DNA of 64,000 nt, taken from positions 84,462 through 148,461 of the forward strand of contig JAEPMI010000017.1 in the NCBI GenBank assembly GCA_017644045.1. Reading direction: 5' to 3'. Source of the stretch: Deltaproteobacteria bacterium (GTDB taxonomy: Bacteria; Myxococcota_A; Polyangia; Polyangiales; Houyiibacteriaceae). The notes below the pieces were generated by a model, which made no database searches, was not told the DNA's origin, and worked only from the letters and a program-made list of their open reading frames with translations. Positions 43,998-53,570 of this stretch are shown here, in pieces (position 1 is the first letter of the stretch; each line of letters begins with the position of its first letter). The translations under genes were made by a program, and so were the position numbers.

Positions 43998-46097
43998 CTA
44001 CGTTTCGAAAACGCTCCGATCGATCATCCCGGTGAGCTCGGGCTCAAACCCTACAGGCGCCGGCATCGCGCCCACGAAGGTGAGGAACTCCAGGTCATCA
44101 TGCTCGTCGGCCTCCCAGGTCAGCCGGTGGCCCCCGTGCGCGATTAGCTGCAGCGGCTCCTTGCGCGCCGGGACCTGATCGCAGATGAAGAGGTCCTCGA
44201 TGGCGCAGTCTGGGCAGGTGGCGTGGTGTAGGAAGGGTGTCAATCGGATCCAGCCGCCGCCTTCAGTGTCATGCCACCAGGTTCCGGGGCCGATATCTGC
44301 CTGTACCTCGTACTCCGGCTGATACTCGGGATCGATGGTGCGCAGGACTCGGCCGGACACTCTCTTCATCGAGCTTCGCCGCACCGACTCGACCGCATCG
44401 ATTCGCCAGAGCTCCCAGTGCCCCATCGACAGAGCCGCGCTGAGCTCTTGCAGAACCTCTTGCACGGCACGAACCAGCTTCGTCGACAAATCGGCCGGCC
44501 CACCACGATGCGTCACCTCGTTGCGGTAGTGCGTCGCCTTCTCCGCCCGCTCGAGCCAGTCGCCAGCCAATAGTTGGTGCAGTGACCCAGGCAACCTGGG
44601 CATCTCCCAGCCCTCGAGCAGAGCGCGAATCATCCGGAGCCAAGAGCCGGCCCCACGGATCTGCAGCGGGACTTTCCTGAGACGGGCCCGTGCCCGGCTG
44701 GGCTGGTCGACCAGGGGCGACAGCGTGGCGGCGCAGGCCGTCCAGGCGAGATACGCGAGGCAACGTTCGAACTGCTGCATCGCCTGCTGCGCCTGCTGTT
44801 CGGGCCGCGCAGCGACGATCCGGGCAAGCGCTGTCGACAGAACTGGGTCTGTCGTGGTGTGACGAGCCGTCCGTCTCCGGAGCTGCTCCAGGATCCCTTC
44901 GACCCACTTCACCGTCCCAGGTTGCGCAACGGTGATCTCGTTGGAGCGGCGCAGCGGCGAAAGGGCGTCGGCGAGCGTCCGCTCGTCGGCGCCGCACGAA
45001 ATCAGGACGGCTTCCTGCGACCACGCGATGCGGACATCGGTGAACATCGGTAGGGCGTCGATGGCGAGTACGAGGTCAGTTCGGACCTGGCACAGCGGGT
45101 CGTCAGCGGTTGGCCGCCGCGGGGAGATGATGGCCGAGCTCGAGTGTCGCCCCTTTCGCAGCTCGCCCTTCCATTCGTCGAGGCGCCCGCGGTACCAGTG
45201 TGGAACGGCACCTCCAGCGACGAAGCGGGACCCGCCGCCGATCTTCGCCTGGATGACCTTGTTCCGAACGCCCGAGAGAACTCGTGGTTCGGGCGAGCTC
45301 GCGGGGACCATCACGAGGGCAGCGCTGAGTGAGGCGCGATGCGGTTCGAGCGTCTGGCTGGCGACCTGCTGTCGCGCCTGCTCCAAGGCGCCAACCAAAC
45401 TGGCGTCGGACCACGCGTCCGCTGGTAGGCCGAGGAAGAACTTGTCCTCTTCGTTGCCGAACAACAGCGGCTCGACCCCCAAAGTCTGCGACCACAGGCC
45501 GAGCACCTGGCCGAGCTCCCGCCGAATTCGGTTCGACAGCTCTACCCCAAGCCTTTGCTTGAGCTCCCCGAAGCGATCGATGTCGAAGACTGCCAGCGGG
45601 CGATCGCGCCTGCTGGTGCGCAGCTGGCGATACAGCTCGCGCTCGAACACCGAGCGGAAGACGAGATGCGTCTCGGGATCGAGTATCTGCTCGGCGACCT
45701 CCGCCGACCGATCGATGATGTAGAGCCGATGATGCCCCGCCACCCGCAAGTCGCTCCAACTGCTGAGGTGGTGCAGCACACCGGCTGCCGCCCGGTGTCC
45801 ATCAATGAATGAAGGATTCGTGCGGTGCTCGAAGTCTCGATAGCACCATCCCTGACGCTCGGGGTGGTAGGACAACTCCCCGTGGGTCCGGGAGACGTTG
45901 TTGTCGTTGATGAGGAGGTCGCAATGAGCCTTGGCACGGCCGACGGTGTAGGCCTGGCCCGGAGAGATGACCAACTGCGAGCCGCCAATCAGACCGACGA
46001 TGGCAGTCCCGGCAGGAATGTACCGGTCGGTCGGCACCGCAGGCTTCGCCGTGGCTCCAAGTAAGTGTCGCTTGGGTCGATCGGTGTCGGAGGCCAT
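43998..46097 (-). CDS. FHA, degenerate GGDEF and HEPN fusion
   Basis: A 699-residue signalling protein. FHA near 45-110: YTVGRAKAHCDLL, NVSRTHGEL. Residues about 145-300 follow the GGDEF cyclase fold: VFRSVFERELYRQL, LAVFDIDRF with the metal-binding Asp, then GNEEDKFFLGLP where GGDEF should be, and AKIGGGSRFV. The Gly-Gly-Asp-Glu-Phe loop is changed to Glu-Glu-Asp-Lys-Phe, so it may bind nucleotide rather than make c-di-GMP; a Cas10-like palm domain is the alternative reading. A HEPN motif HYRNEVTHRG lies near 520-529, then the shared module GGWIRLTPFL with CPDC and EDLFIC. It probably links phospho-signals and a nucleotide signal to RNA cleavage. It follows the gene at 46169 in the same unit. 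Confidence 0.8.
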   Translation of the reverse strand: MASDTDRPKRHLLGATAKPAVPTDRYIPAGTAIVGLIGGSQLVISPGQAYTVGRAKAHCDLLINDNNVSRTHGELSYHPERQGWCYRDFEHRTNPSFIDGHRAAAGVLHHLSSWSDLRVAGHHRLYIIDRSAEVAEQILDPETHLVFRSVFERELYRQLRTSRRDRPLAVFDIDRFGELKQRLGVELSNRIRRELGQVLGLWSQTLGVEPLLFGNEEDKFFLGLPADAWSDASLVGALEQARQQVASQTLEPHRASLSAALVMVPASSPEPRVLSGVRNKVIQAKIGGGSRFVAGGAVPHWYRGRLDEWKGELRKGRHSSSAIISPRRPTADDPLCQVRTDLVLAIDALPMFTDVRIAWSQEAVLISCGADERTLADALSPLRRSNEITVAQPGTVKWVEGILEQLRRRTARHTTTDPVLSTALARIVAARPEQQAQQAMQQFERCLAYLAWTACAATLSPLVDQPSRARARLRKVPLQIRGAGSWLRMIRALLEGWEMPRLPGSLHQLLAGDWLERAEKATHYRNEVTHRGGPADLSTKLVRAVQEVLQELSAALSMGHWELWRIDAVESVRRSSMKRVSGRVLRTIDPEYQPEYEVQADIGPGTWWHDTEGGGWIRLTPFLHHATCPDCAIEDLFICDQVPARKEPLQLIAHGGHRLTWEADEHDDLEFLTFVGAMPAPVGFEPELTGMIDRSVFET

Positions 46098-46168
46098 CGA
46101 GGTCGCAGGCGCCTCACTGAGCGCAACTGCGACCTAAGCTACCATGCCAACTGCGTTGGCTGGCCTGC

Positions 46169-47821
46169 CTACTCAGCGGCGTCGGGGACGCTCGACGTGT
46201 CCTGGTCGCTGCCCAATGCTTCCACCTCGATCGGCCGCTCCGACTCTGCCGACTCGTCTCGAAGTTCGACGTCGAGCGCAGCGAGGGTAGCCTTTGCTCG
46301 GTCGACCACGGCCTCGAGCCCATTGCACGCCTTGCGAACCTCGTCGCCGATGCCGAGCGCGTTCTTCCGGATACGGCCCGCGAGCTTGTCGATCTTGGCG
46401 AGGCGCTCGAGCTCCTTCATCAGCCGTTGCTCGATGTCCGCGAGGGCGTTGATGTCACCCTTGTCCACCGAGCTCTGCTTCCGCCGCGCCAGCGCGAGTC
46501 CCGCGGCGATCGCCCCCTTCAACATCCCATCGGACACGCGGTCCTCGGGATTCCATGTCACGACCAAGCGACTTCCGTATCGCGCAAAGCTCGGGAACCC
46601 AGTGGGCGCGGTACTACTGGCCATGACGAAGAGTCCCGTCTCTGCCCCTCGGTTCGCCATGGCCACGTCCAGCTCGGCGAGCGCCTTTCCGATCCCGTAC
46701 GCCTTGGAGCGTTTCGCTTCGATGACCAACGAAGATCCCTCGAACGCGGTCTCCTCCGTGAATCGGATCACCGCGTCGCCGACCTTGCAGTGAGGACGGA
46801 GGCCGGTCGTGGAGCCGGTGGCCTCCACTGTCCAAGCACTGCTCTGAACCTCTGCGGCCACGAACGCCAGGACCTGCTCCTCGAAATCGGCTCCTCCGTG
46901 AGCGCTCTTGGCCTGCTCTTGGCGGCGCGTTTCGATTCGGGCGACCGCTTCTCTGAGGTCGGATTGGAACTTCCGCTGTTCGGTTCGCAGCTCCGTGAGC
47001 TGCTCCTCCTGCGTCTCGAGGCGGGACTCCAGAAGCTCTTGGAGAGTCCTCCGGACCACACCCAGCGGGGAATCCGGCAGCTCCGGGTTCACGGCCCGCC
47101 GCAGCGAGTCATGGGCGCTCCTCGTTTCTCGCAACAGAGTACTGATGAGGGAGGACTCGTCGTTCTGATCGAGTGCCGCAAGAGCCGTGAGGAGCTGCTC
47201 GTTGCGGTCCTCATCGGCGCTGTTGAGCTTCTCGTGGAGTTTCTGGAGGAAGCGACCAACCGCACCGTCCTTCTCGAGGGGATCCAGGGCCCGAACGACT
47301 TCGGTCCGGTTTTGCCGCAGCGCCTCCTCGACCTGCTCTCGGAGCAGCTGAATCACCCCTTCGCCCTCGGTAGGACTCAGCTTTCGGAAGAGTGGGCTCG
47401 CTTCGCCGACCTGCCGAGCCAGAGCGTCCGCCAGCACGCTGTTCTCCACGCCGACGTAACGGTCGAGCAGAGAAGCGAGGACTCCCGAGTCATCGAGGAA
47501 GGAGCGCAACCGCTCGCTCACCTGTCCATCGGTCGGGTCGAAGTACCGGGCGAGCACCTGCTGCATCGCTCGTTCGTGGGTTGCCGCCTGAGCAGCCAGC
47601 TGGGTCTCGAGATCCTCCATCAGTCGCTTGCCCACATCGGCCAGCTTGGTCTCCTGAGCCCGCGCGAACGCGCTGCTCGTCGCGCTGAAACCGAGTCGCC
47701 AGCTCTGCCGCCCCAGCTCCTCACGCTGTGCGGGCGACAGCTGTTCTAGATGCTGGAGGACGTCCGGCCGCGCGTCCCGAAGGCAGACCTTCACCGCGCC
47801 GTCCTGCAGCTCCACCGTCAT
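46169..47821 (-). CDS. DUF2130-like coiled-coil nuclease
   Basis: A 550-residue protein. Long coiled coil fills about 60-320 (ELLESRLETQEEQLTELRTE). Residues about 325-440 look like a PD-(D/E)XK fold: GADFEEQVLAFVAAEVQ, GDAVIRF with Asp and LVIEAKRSKAYGIGKALAEL with Glu-x-Lys, then GLFVMASS. DUF2130 proteins have this order and are probable nucleases. I start at ATG 47821, since codons at 47866-47851 overlap or touch the -10 box of ECF-type site 7; ATG 47851 would be leaderless. It forms an operon with the FHA-GGDEF-HEPN gene. Confidence 0.65.
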   Translation of the reverse strand: MTVELQDGAVKVCLRDARPDVLQHLEQLSPAQREELGRQSWRLGFSATSSAFARAQETKLADVGKRLMEDLETQLAAQAATHERAMQQVLARYFDPTDGQVSERLRSFLDDSGVLASLLDRYVGVENSVLADALARQVGEASPLFRKLSPTEGEGVIQLLREQVEEALRQNRTEVVRALDPLEKDGAVGRFLQKLHEKLNSADEDRNEQLLTALAALDQNDESSLISTLLRETRSAHDSLRRAVNPELPDSPLGVVRRTLQELLESRLETQEEQLTELRTEQRKFQSDLREAVARIETRRQEQAKSAHGGADFEEQVLAFVAAEVQSSAWTVEATGSTTGLRPHCKVGDAVIRFTEETAFEGSSLVIEAKRSKAYGIGKALAELDVAMANRGAETGLFVMASSTAPTGFPSFARYGSRLVVTWNPEDRVSDGMLKGAIAAGLALARRKQSSVDKGDINALADIEQRLMKELERLAKIDKLAGRIRKNALGIGDEVRKACNGLEAVVDRAKATLAALDVELRDESAESERPIEVEALGSDQDTSSVPDAAE

Positions 47822-47857
47822 CTCGATCTCGGGCCCATGAATGTGCGTCATGCAGGA

Positions 47858-47885
47858 GAGACGCACCGCCGCGGATGATCTGACA
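47858..47885 (-). promoter_or_regulatory. Island ECF-type promoter, site 7
   Basis: On the minus strand TGTCAGATC (47885-47877), 13 nt, then CGTCTC (47863-47858): a full match. It marks the right border of the island and drives the DUF2130-like and FHA-GGDEF-HEPN genes. Confidence 0.8.
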
Positions 47886-48018
47886 CATCCTCCGCAAAGG
47901 ACTCACGGTTTTCAGCGACGCCGCACCCCACGCACCACACATAGCTTGGTCACGTTGGGTTGAACCGCTCAGTGCGGGCACAGCCAAGACTGCCACCGCA
48001 TCGCAGGCCATCAAAAGA

Positions 48019-49053
48019 CTAATCGGTCACGCAGTAGCTCGTGGATGCGGTGTTGCAGACGAGCCCGCCATTGCAGTCGAAGCTCCCGCCACACGGAAGA
48101 TGGCAGACCATGCCAAGGTCCGGGTTGGCTCGACAGAGGCCGTCATCGAGACCTGCCACACCGCAGTCTGAGTCATCGCTGCAGAACTCCGACAAGGCGT
48201 CCACGAACGCTTCGCATGTCGTGACCCTCAGGTCGCATACCGTCACCGACGCTCCCGAGACGGTCGTCGTTTCCCGACCTTCCGAGTACGGCCGGGTGTT
48301 GCCGCACAGCCCATCCGGTCCACCAGCTTCCATGGAGTCTCGTCGCCAGAGGCAGACCGCGGGCAGGTCCGTTCCATCGAACTCACGGGGCGCACACACG
48401 CGCCCGACGCCGCACTGACGGTCGCTGACGCACTCGACACACAGCCCAGCCGATCTCTCGCCGATGTCGGTGCATGTCCCGGCCCGGACATCGCAGACGT
48501 TCGAACCGCACTCCGTCTCGTCGTCTGCCGTGCACTCGACGCAGCTCCCACCCTCTTCATCGCACGCTGGCGTATCCGGGAACCGGGCGCATTGCGAGTC
48601 ACTCGAGCAGCCCTCGCACATGTTCGTGTCCGTGTTGCACGCCGAGGCGTCCGCCTCCGTACAATCACTGTCCATCACACACCCAACGCACTCGTTGCTC
48701 TCCTCGTCGCAGACGCCGAGCGCGCCCGAGCAGTCCTCCGAGTCCGCGCACCCCACGCACTCGTTGTTCGCCGAGTCCGCGTCATCCACGAGGCACACGT
48801 CGTCCCCACAGTCCCCGTCGCCCAGGCAGGTCACGCAGCTCCCGGAGTCCGAGTCGCAGATCTGATCCGTGCCGCAGCCACCACAGGGATCGCTGCCGAG
48901 ATCATCCACCGACATGTCGGCGGAGGCGCAGAAGCCTCCGTCCTCCAAGTAAACGTAGCCGGCCGGACACTCAGGGCCGGACGGTCCGACTTCACAGTCG
49001 CACCCAAACATCAGGGAGAGCCCTAGCCACAGGACTGGGGCCCAAGGGGTCAT
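48019..49053 (-). CDS. Cys-rich lipoprotein
   Basis: A 344-residue secreted lipoprotein: MTPWAPVLWLGLSLMFGC gives a signal peptide and lipobox. The mature part has more than 30 Cys in modules such as CLGDGDCGDD, ECVGCADSEDC and DSDC, like the Cys-rich surface proteins of myxobacteria. I choose ATG 49053 because only this gives a clean signal peptide. A 167-bp block is nearly identical to the next gene upstream, so the two are tandem paralogues. Role: envelope surface protein, function unknown. Confidence 0.8.
   Translation of the reverse strand: MTPWAPVLWLGLSLMFGCDCEVGPSGPECPAGYVYLEDGGFCASADMSVDDLGSDPCGGCGTDQICDSDSGSCVTCLGDGDCGDDVCLVDDADSANNECVGCADSEDCSGALGVCDEESNECVGCVMDSDCTEADASACNTDTNMCEGCSSDSQCARFPDTPACDEEGGSCVECTADDETECGSNVCDVRAGTCTDIGERSAGLCVECVSDRQCGVGRVCAPREFDGTDLPAVCLWRRDSMEAGGPDGLCGNTRPYSEGRETTTVSGASVTVCDLRVTTCEAFVDALSEFCSDDSDCGVAGLDDGLCRANPDLGMVCHLPCGGSFDCNGGLVCNTASTSYCVTD
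48662..48828. repeat. 167-bp near-identical block, copy A (copy B 49794-49960)
   Basis: This stretch inside the lipoprotein gene at 48019 matches 49794-49960 in the neighbouring gene with few differences and no gaps, far more closely than the flanking parts of the two genes. It codes for the C-L-G-D-G-D-C to D-S-D-C module. Gene conversion or recent unequal exchange is the likely cause. Confidence 0.75.
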
Positions 49054-49153
49054 GATTCGTTGCACTCTTCGGCCTGGATCTGCTGGTAGCGATGAGCACG
49101 CGTAGGCGCGGGGCATCAACGTGTTCTGGCAGCGTTGGTCGGAGCTGGCAGGA

Positions 49154-50200
49154 TCAGTTCGGGTCGCAATAGGTGGGATCGGCGCCAGTGCACTCGTCCA
49201 TCTCACCATTCGCGCAGTCGCGGTCGCCCAGGCAAGCGTAGGTGCAAAGCCCCTCTCGACATACGCCGTCACCGATACCCGGCACGCCACAGTCGTCGTC
49301 GCCACCAGGGCAGAGGTCGCCGAACGCACGGACGGCATCACAGGTCGTCTGGCTATCTCGGACGAAGCAGTATTCGGCTTCGATGCCACCGACGCTGGTG
49401 GCGAGCCGCCTGGCAGGCCAGCGAGTCGGGCAGGCGGCCTCACCGGAGGTGGCGAAGTCGAGGAGGCAGTAGGAGGCCTCGTGCGTCATGCCCATGTCGT
49501 CGGTGAAAGTGGTGGGGACGCAGCGATGGTTCTCGACGCACTCGGAGTCGGAGACGCACTGCTGGCAGACGCCCAGGGTTCCGCGCTCCGCGCCGGTACA
49601 GGTCAGGAGCGTGGGGTCGCAGGCGAAGTTGTCGGGCGCAGGGCACGCGGTCTCTTCCGAGTCGACCGTGCATTCCACGCACTCCCCGGAGGGCTCGTCG
49701 CATGCGGGGGTGTCCGAACGTCCCATGCAGGCGTCGTGCGATGTGCAGTCGCCACACGTGCCGGCGTTGCACTGGGGTGCCGTGGGGTCCTCGCAATCAC
49801 TGTCCATCAAACACCCAACGCACTCGTGGTTCTCCTCATCACAGGTCCCGAGCGCCCCCGAGCAATCCTCCGAGTCCACGCACCCCACGCACTCGTTGTT
49901 CGCCGAGTCCGCGTCGTCCACGAGGCACACGTCGTCCCCACAGTCCCCGTCGCCCAAGCACGCGACACAGCTCCCGCTCGCCTCATCACACACGTCGCCG
50001 CCGGTGCACATCCCGCACGGCCCCGCGTCGCCCATGCCCATGTCGCCGGGGCCCATGTCGCCGCAGCCCGGGAGGGTCGGGTCGTCCATGCAGCTGGCCA
50101 CGCAGTCGGGGTCGTCGGGCTCTTCAACGCAGTTCACGTCGTCGGAGCAGCCGTAGAAAGAGAAGAGAGCCAGGAGAAGATAGGGGAAGGTGTTTCGCAT
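49154..50200 (-). CDS. Cys-rich lipoprotein, tandem paralogue
   Basis: A 348-residue lipoprotein with signal peptide MRNTFPYLLLALFSFYGC. An Asp/Gly/Met-rich linker (GDMGPGDMGMGDAG) leads to Cys-rich modules nearly identical to those of the protein at 48019-49053, then a C-terminal part with further Cys pairs. It lies 100 bp from its paralogue on the same strand. A GATCTGAC sequence upstream (50255-50262) resembles the island -35 element but has no CGTC box at the right distance. Confidence 0.8.
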   Translation of the reverse strand: MRNTFPYLLLALFSFYGCSDDVNCVEEPDDPDCVASCMDDPTLPGCGDMGPGDMGMGDAGPCGMCTGGDVCDEASGSCVACLGDGDCGDDVCLVDDADSANNECVGCVDSEDCSGALGTCDEENHECVGCLMDSDCEDPTAPQCNAGTCGDCTSHDACMGRSDTPACDEPSGECVECTVDSEETACPAPDNFACDPTLLTCTGAERGTLGVCQQCVSDSECVENHRCVPTTFTDDMGMTHEASYCLLDFATSGEAACPTRWPARRLATSVGGIEAEYCFVRDSQTTCDAVRAFGDLCPGGDDDCGVPGIGDGVCREGLCTYACLGDRDCANGEMDECTGADPTYCDPN

Positions 50201-50402
50201 TGGAATAGGCCTCGGTGGGGACTATCGCGCGACCGCCCCCTCGGTTGCGTAGATCTGACGATGCCCAGGGGGATCGGGCAACACTTGGCCCCGTTGGGCG
50301 GGTCCCCAGTGAAGCTGGGCCGGATTGTTCCGCGATTCCAGGGCCGCGCACCCGCACAGCCACCGCCCACACGCAGCCCCGTTTGCGGTAGCCTCCCGGC
50401 CC

Positions 50403-52016
50403 GTGAGCGAAGCGCCCGAAGAGCCCGAAGCCGAGGCCGACGAGAAGGGCACCGCCGCCCCCCGCCTCGGTGTCCCCAAGGAGTCCCTCCCCGGCGAGCG
50501 CCGCGTGGCGGTCACTCCGGACATCGTGCCCGCCCTGCTGAAGCTCGGCTGGGAGGTCCACATCGAGCCCGGCGCCGGCGAAGCCGCCGGGTTCACGGAC
50601 GAGGCGTACGAGAAGGCCGGCGCCACACTCGGTCAGGGCGAGTCGTACCGCGAGCGCTCGAGCGTCTGGACGGCCGACCTGGTGGTGAAGGTCCGCGAGC
50701 CCACGGTGGCCGAGGTCGGCCAGATGCGCGAGGGCGCGGCCCTGGTGTCGCTGCTCTTCCCGGCCCGCAACGAAGCGACGATGCAGGCGCTCGTCGACAA
50801 GAAGGTCGAGGCGGTCGCGCTCGACAAGGTGCCGCGCATCACGCGCGCGCAGTCGATGGACGTGCTCTCGTCGATGGCGAACATCGCGGGCTATCGCGCG
50901 GTGCTCGAGGCGAGCCAGGTGTACGAGGGGTTCCTCGGCGCGCAGGTGACCGCGGCCGGCACGGAGCCGCCGGCGAAGGTGCTGGTGATCGGCGCGGGCG
51001 TGGCCGGTCTCGCGGCCATCGCGGCCGCTCGCGCGCTCGGCGCGGAGGTCCGGGCCTTCGACGTGCGGCCCGACACGAAGGAGCAGGTCGAGTCGCTCGG
51101 CGCGAAGTTCCTGATGCTGGACTTCGAGGAGTCCGGCGAGGGCGAGGGCGGCTACGCGAAGGTGATGAGCAAGGAGTTCATCGAAGCGGAGATGGCGCTC
51201 TTCCGGCAGCAGGCCAAGGAGGTCGACGTCATCGTGACCACGGCGCTGGTGCCGGGCGCGAAGGCACCGACGCTCATCGAGACGGACATGGTCGAGGCCA
51301 TGAAGCCGGGCTCGGTGGTGGTGGACCTCGCGGCACACCAGGGCGGCAACTGCACGCTCTCGGAGCCCGACGTGGTGGTCGACCACGGCGGGGTGAAGAT
51401 CATCGGCTACACGGATCTGCCGAGCCGGATGGCCACGACGTCGAGCCGCTTCTTCGCGGCCAACGTGCGCAACCTGCTGAAGGAGCTCGGCGCGCCGACC
51501 GAGGGCGCCCTACCCCTCGACCTCGACAACGAGATCGTGCGCGGCGCGCTCCAGGTGCACGAGGGCGAGCTCCTCCCGCCGCCGGAGCGCAAACCGCAGC
51601 CTTCGCCGAAGAAGGCGGCACCGAAGACCATCGAGCCCAAGAAGCCGCTCGAGAAGCCGGAGCCGCAGCAGTGGCGCACGGTGCTCGGCGGCGCGCTGGT
51701 GCTCGGCATCTTCACGCTGGTGGCGCTCACGGCGCCCGAGGCGTTCGTGCAGCGCTTCACGGTGTTCATCCTGGCGTGCTTCGTCGGTTGGCAGGTGGTC
51801 TGGTCGGTGACGGCCGCGCTGCACACGCCGCTGATGAGCGTCACCAACGCGATCAGCGGCATCATCCTGGTCGGCGGGATGCTCCAGGGCGCGCAGCCCA
51901 CGCTGAACCTCGCGACGATCCTCGGCGCGGTCGCCCTCTTCGTGGCCTCCATCAACGTGTTCGGGGGCTTCCTCGTGACCCAGCGCATGCTCCGCATGTT
52001 CCGGAAGGGGGACTGA
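50403..52016 (+). CDS. pntA: NAD(P) transhydrogenase alpha subunit
   Basis: A 537-residue subunit of the proton-translocating transhydrogenase, which passes hydride between NADH and NADP. GTG 50403 follows a non-coding leader. An Asp/Glu-rich N-terminus precedes the NAD-binding domain I ([17 protein letters not shown], a Rossmann loop [18 protein letters not shown] and [13 protein letters not shown]). The C-terminus has four hydrophobic helices (from [19 protein letters not shown] onward), as in E. coli PntA. It lies 3 bp before pntB and forms an operon with it. A core metabolic gene outside the island. Confidence 0.95.
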   Translation: MSEAPEEPEAEADEKGTAAPRLGVPKESLPGERRVAVTPDIVPALLKLGWEVHIEPGAGEAAGFTDEAYEKAGATLGQGESYRERSSVWTADLVVKVREPTVAEVGQMREGAALVSLLFPARNEATMQALVDKKVEAVALDKVPRITRAQSMDVLSSMANIAGYRAVLEASQVYEGFLGAQVTAAGTEPPAKVLVIGAGVAGLAAIAAARALGAEVRAFDVRPDTKEQVESLGAKFLMLDFEESGEGEGGYAKVMSKEFIEAEMALFRQQAKEVDVIVTTALVPGAKAPTLIETDMVEAMKPGSVVVDLAAHQGGNCTLSEPDVVVDHGGVKIIGYTDLPSRMATTSSRFFAANVRNLLKELGAPTEGALPLDLDNEIVRGALQVHEGELLPPPERKPQPSPKKAAPKTIEPKKPLEKPEPQQWRTVLGGALVLGIFTLVALTAPEAFVQRFTVFILACFVGWQVVWSVTAALHTPLMSVTNAISGIILVGGMLQGAQPTLNLATILGAVALFVASINVFGGFLVTQRMLRMFRKGD

Positions 52017-52019
52017 GCC

Positions 52020-53432
52020 ATGCCCGCCATCCCCGAGAGCGCGCTGACGGTCGCGTACCTGCTCGCCGCCGTCCTCTTCATCCTCAGCCTCGGCGGTCTC
52101 TCCCGACAGGAGACGGCGCGCCGCGGCAACATCTACGGCATTCTCGGCATGGCGCTGGCGTTCATCGCCACGGCGCTCGACCCGGAGATGCAGCGCTGGG
52201 ACATCGTCGCCGGCGCGATCGCGGCGGGCGGCATCATCGGCGCGTTCCTCGCGGCGCGCGTGCAGATGACCGGCATGCCCGAGCTGGTCGCGCTGCTGCA
52301 CTCGTTCGTCGGCCTGGCCGCGGTGCTGGTCGGCATGAGCTCCTACCTGAACCCGATCCAGGAAGCGGCCTCGCCGACCGAGCACACGATCCACCTGATC
52401 GAGATCTGGATCGGCATCGCGGTCGGCGCGATCACGTTCACGGGGTCCATCATCGCGTGGGCCAAGCTGCGCGGGTCGATGAGCGGCAAGCCGCTGCTCC
52501 TGCCCGGGCGCCACTTCCTGAACCTGCTGATGCTCGGCGCGACCGTCGGGCTCGCGGTGCCCTTCATCCAGGCCGGTGATCCTCAGGACGGGCTGATGTG
52601 GATGCTGATCATGAGCGGCGTGACCGCGGTGATGGGCATGCACCTGGTGATGGCCATCGGCGGCGCGGACATGCCGGTCGTGGTGTCGCTGCTCAACAGC
52701 TACAGCGGCTGGGCGGCGGCGGCGGCAGGCTTCGTGCTGGCCAACGACCTGTTGATCGTGACCGGCGCGCTGGTGGGCTCGAGCGGCGCGATCCTCTCGA
52801 TCATCATGTGCCGGGCCATGAACCGATCGATCCTCAACGTGGTCTTCGGTGGCTTCGGCACGGCCGATGGCGGCGGGGGCGGCGGCGAAGCGGTCGACCA
52901 GGGCGAGGTCGTGGAGACGAGCGCGGAGACGCTCGCGGGCGAGCTGAAGAACGCGCAGAACGTGGTCATCGTGCCGGGCTACGGGATGGCGGTCGCCCGC
53001 GCGCAGCACGGCGTGAAGGACCTGGTCGGCGCGCTGCAGAAGAACGGCACGAAGGTGCGCTTCGCGATCCACCCGGTCGCCGGGCGCCTGCCGGGGCACA
53101 TGAACGTGCTGCTCGCGGAGGCGGGCGTGCCCTACGACATCGTGCTCGAGATGGACGAGATCAACGACGACATGCCCACGACCGACGTGGTGCTGATCAT
53201 CGGCGCGAACGACATCGTGAACCCCTCGGCGCTCGACGACGAGTCGAGCCCCATCTACGGGATGCCGGTCATCGAGGCGTGGAAGGCGAAGCGCGCGGTG
53301 GTGTTCAAGCGCGGGATGAGCTCGGGGTATGCGGGGGTGCAGAACCCGTTGTTCTTCCTGGAGAAGACGCGGATGTTGTTCGGGGATGCGAAGGCCAGCG
53401 TCGACGCTATTCTGGCGGCGCTTCGTTCGTAG
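52020..53432 (+). CDS. pntB: NAD(P) transhydrogenase beta subunit
   Basis: A 470-residue membrane subunit. The N-terminal two thirds hold about eight hydrophobic helices ([19 protein letters not shown], then the [20 protein letters not shown] region); the C-terminal 170 residues are the NADP-binding domain III with [36 protein letters not shown] and [11 protein letters not shown]. Length matches E. coli PntB (462). Two 33-bp direct repeats follow the stop. Confidence 0.95.
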   Translation: MPAIPESALTVAYLLAAVLFILSLGGLSRQETARRGNIYGILGMALAFIATALDPEMQRWDIVAGAIAAGGIIGAFLAARVQMTGMPELVALLHSFVGLAAVLVGMSSYLNPIQEAASPTEHTIHLIEIWIGIAVGAITFTGSIIAWAKLRGSMSGKPLLLPGRHFLNLLMLGATVGLAVPFIQAGDPQDGLMWMLIMSGVTAVMGMHLVMAIGGADMPVVVSLLNSYSGWAAAAAGFVLANDLLIVTGALVGSSGAILSIIMCRAMNRSILNVVFGGFGTADGGGGGGEAVDQGEVVETSAETLAGELKNAQNVVIVPGYGMAVARAQHGVKDLVGALQKNGTKVRFAIHPVAGRLPGHMNVLLAEAGVPYDIVLEMDEINDDMPTTDVVLIIGANDIVNPSALDDESSPIYGMPVIEAWKAKRAVVFKRGMSSGYAGVQNPLFFLEKTRMLFGDAKASVDAILAALRS

Positions 53433-53434
53433 CT

Positions 53435-53500
53435 TCGGGCTTCGGTTTCAGGGGGTTCAGCTTTGCCTCGGGCTTCGGTTTCAGGGGGTTCAGCTTTGCC
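53435..53500. repeat. Exact 33-bp tandem duplication after pntB
   Basis: A 33-bp unit (53435-53467) is repeated exactly at 53468-53500, starting three bases after the pntB stop. A CACAGAGTCACGGAG-type stretch follows. The role is unknown. Confidence 0.85.
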
Positions 53501-53570
53501 TCGCACAGAGTCACGGAGCCGCAGAGGTCACAGAGGGAAGAAGGTGTGGGGGGTGGGTGTCTCCGCGCGG

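Noticed and set aside
6206..47885. Search for integrase, transposase, tRNA or direct-repeat borders of the island
   Set aside because: None could be seen; mobility of the island is therefore not claimed.
50255..50263. GATCTGACG upstream of the lipoprotein gene at 50200, similar to the island -35 element
   Set aside because: No CGTC-type -10 box at the 13-nt spacing, so it is not counted as an island promoter.
49121..52579. Long plus-strand open frame of 1152 codons
   Set aside because: It runs antisense to two lipoproteins and out of frame through pntA and pntB; the product is Arg/Gly/His-rich filler.
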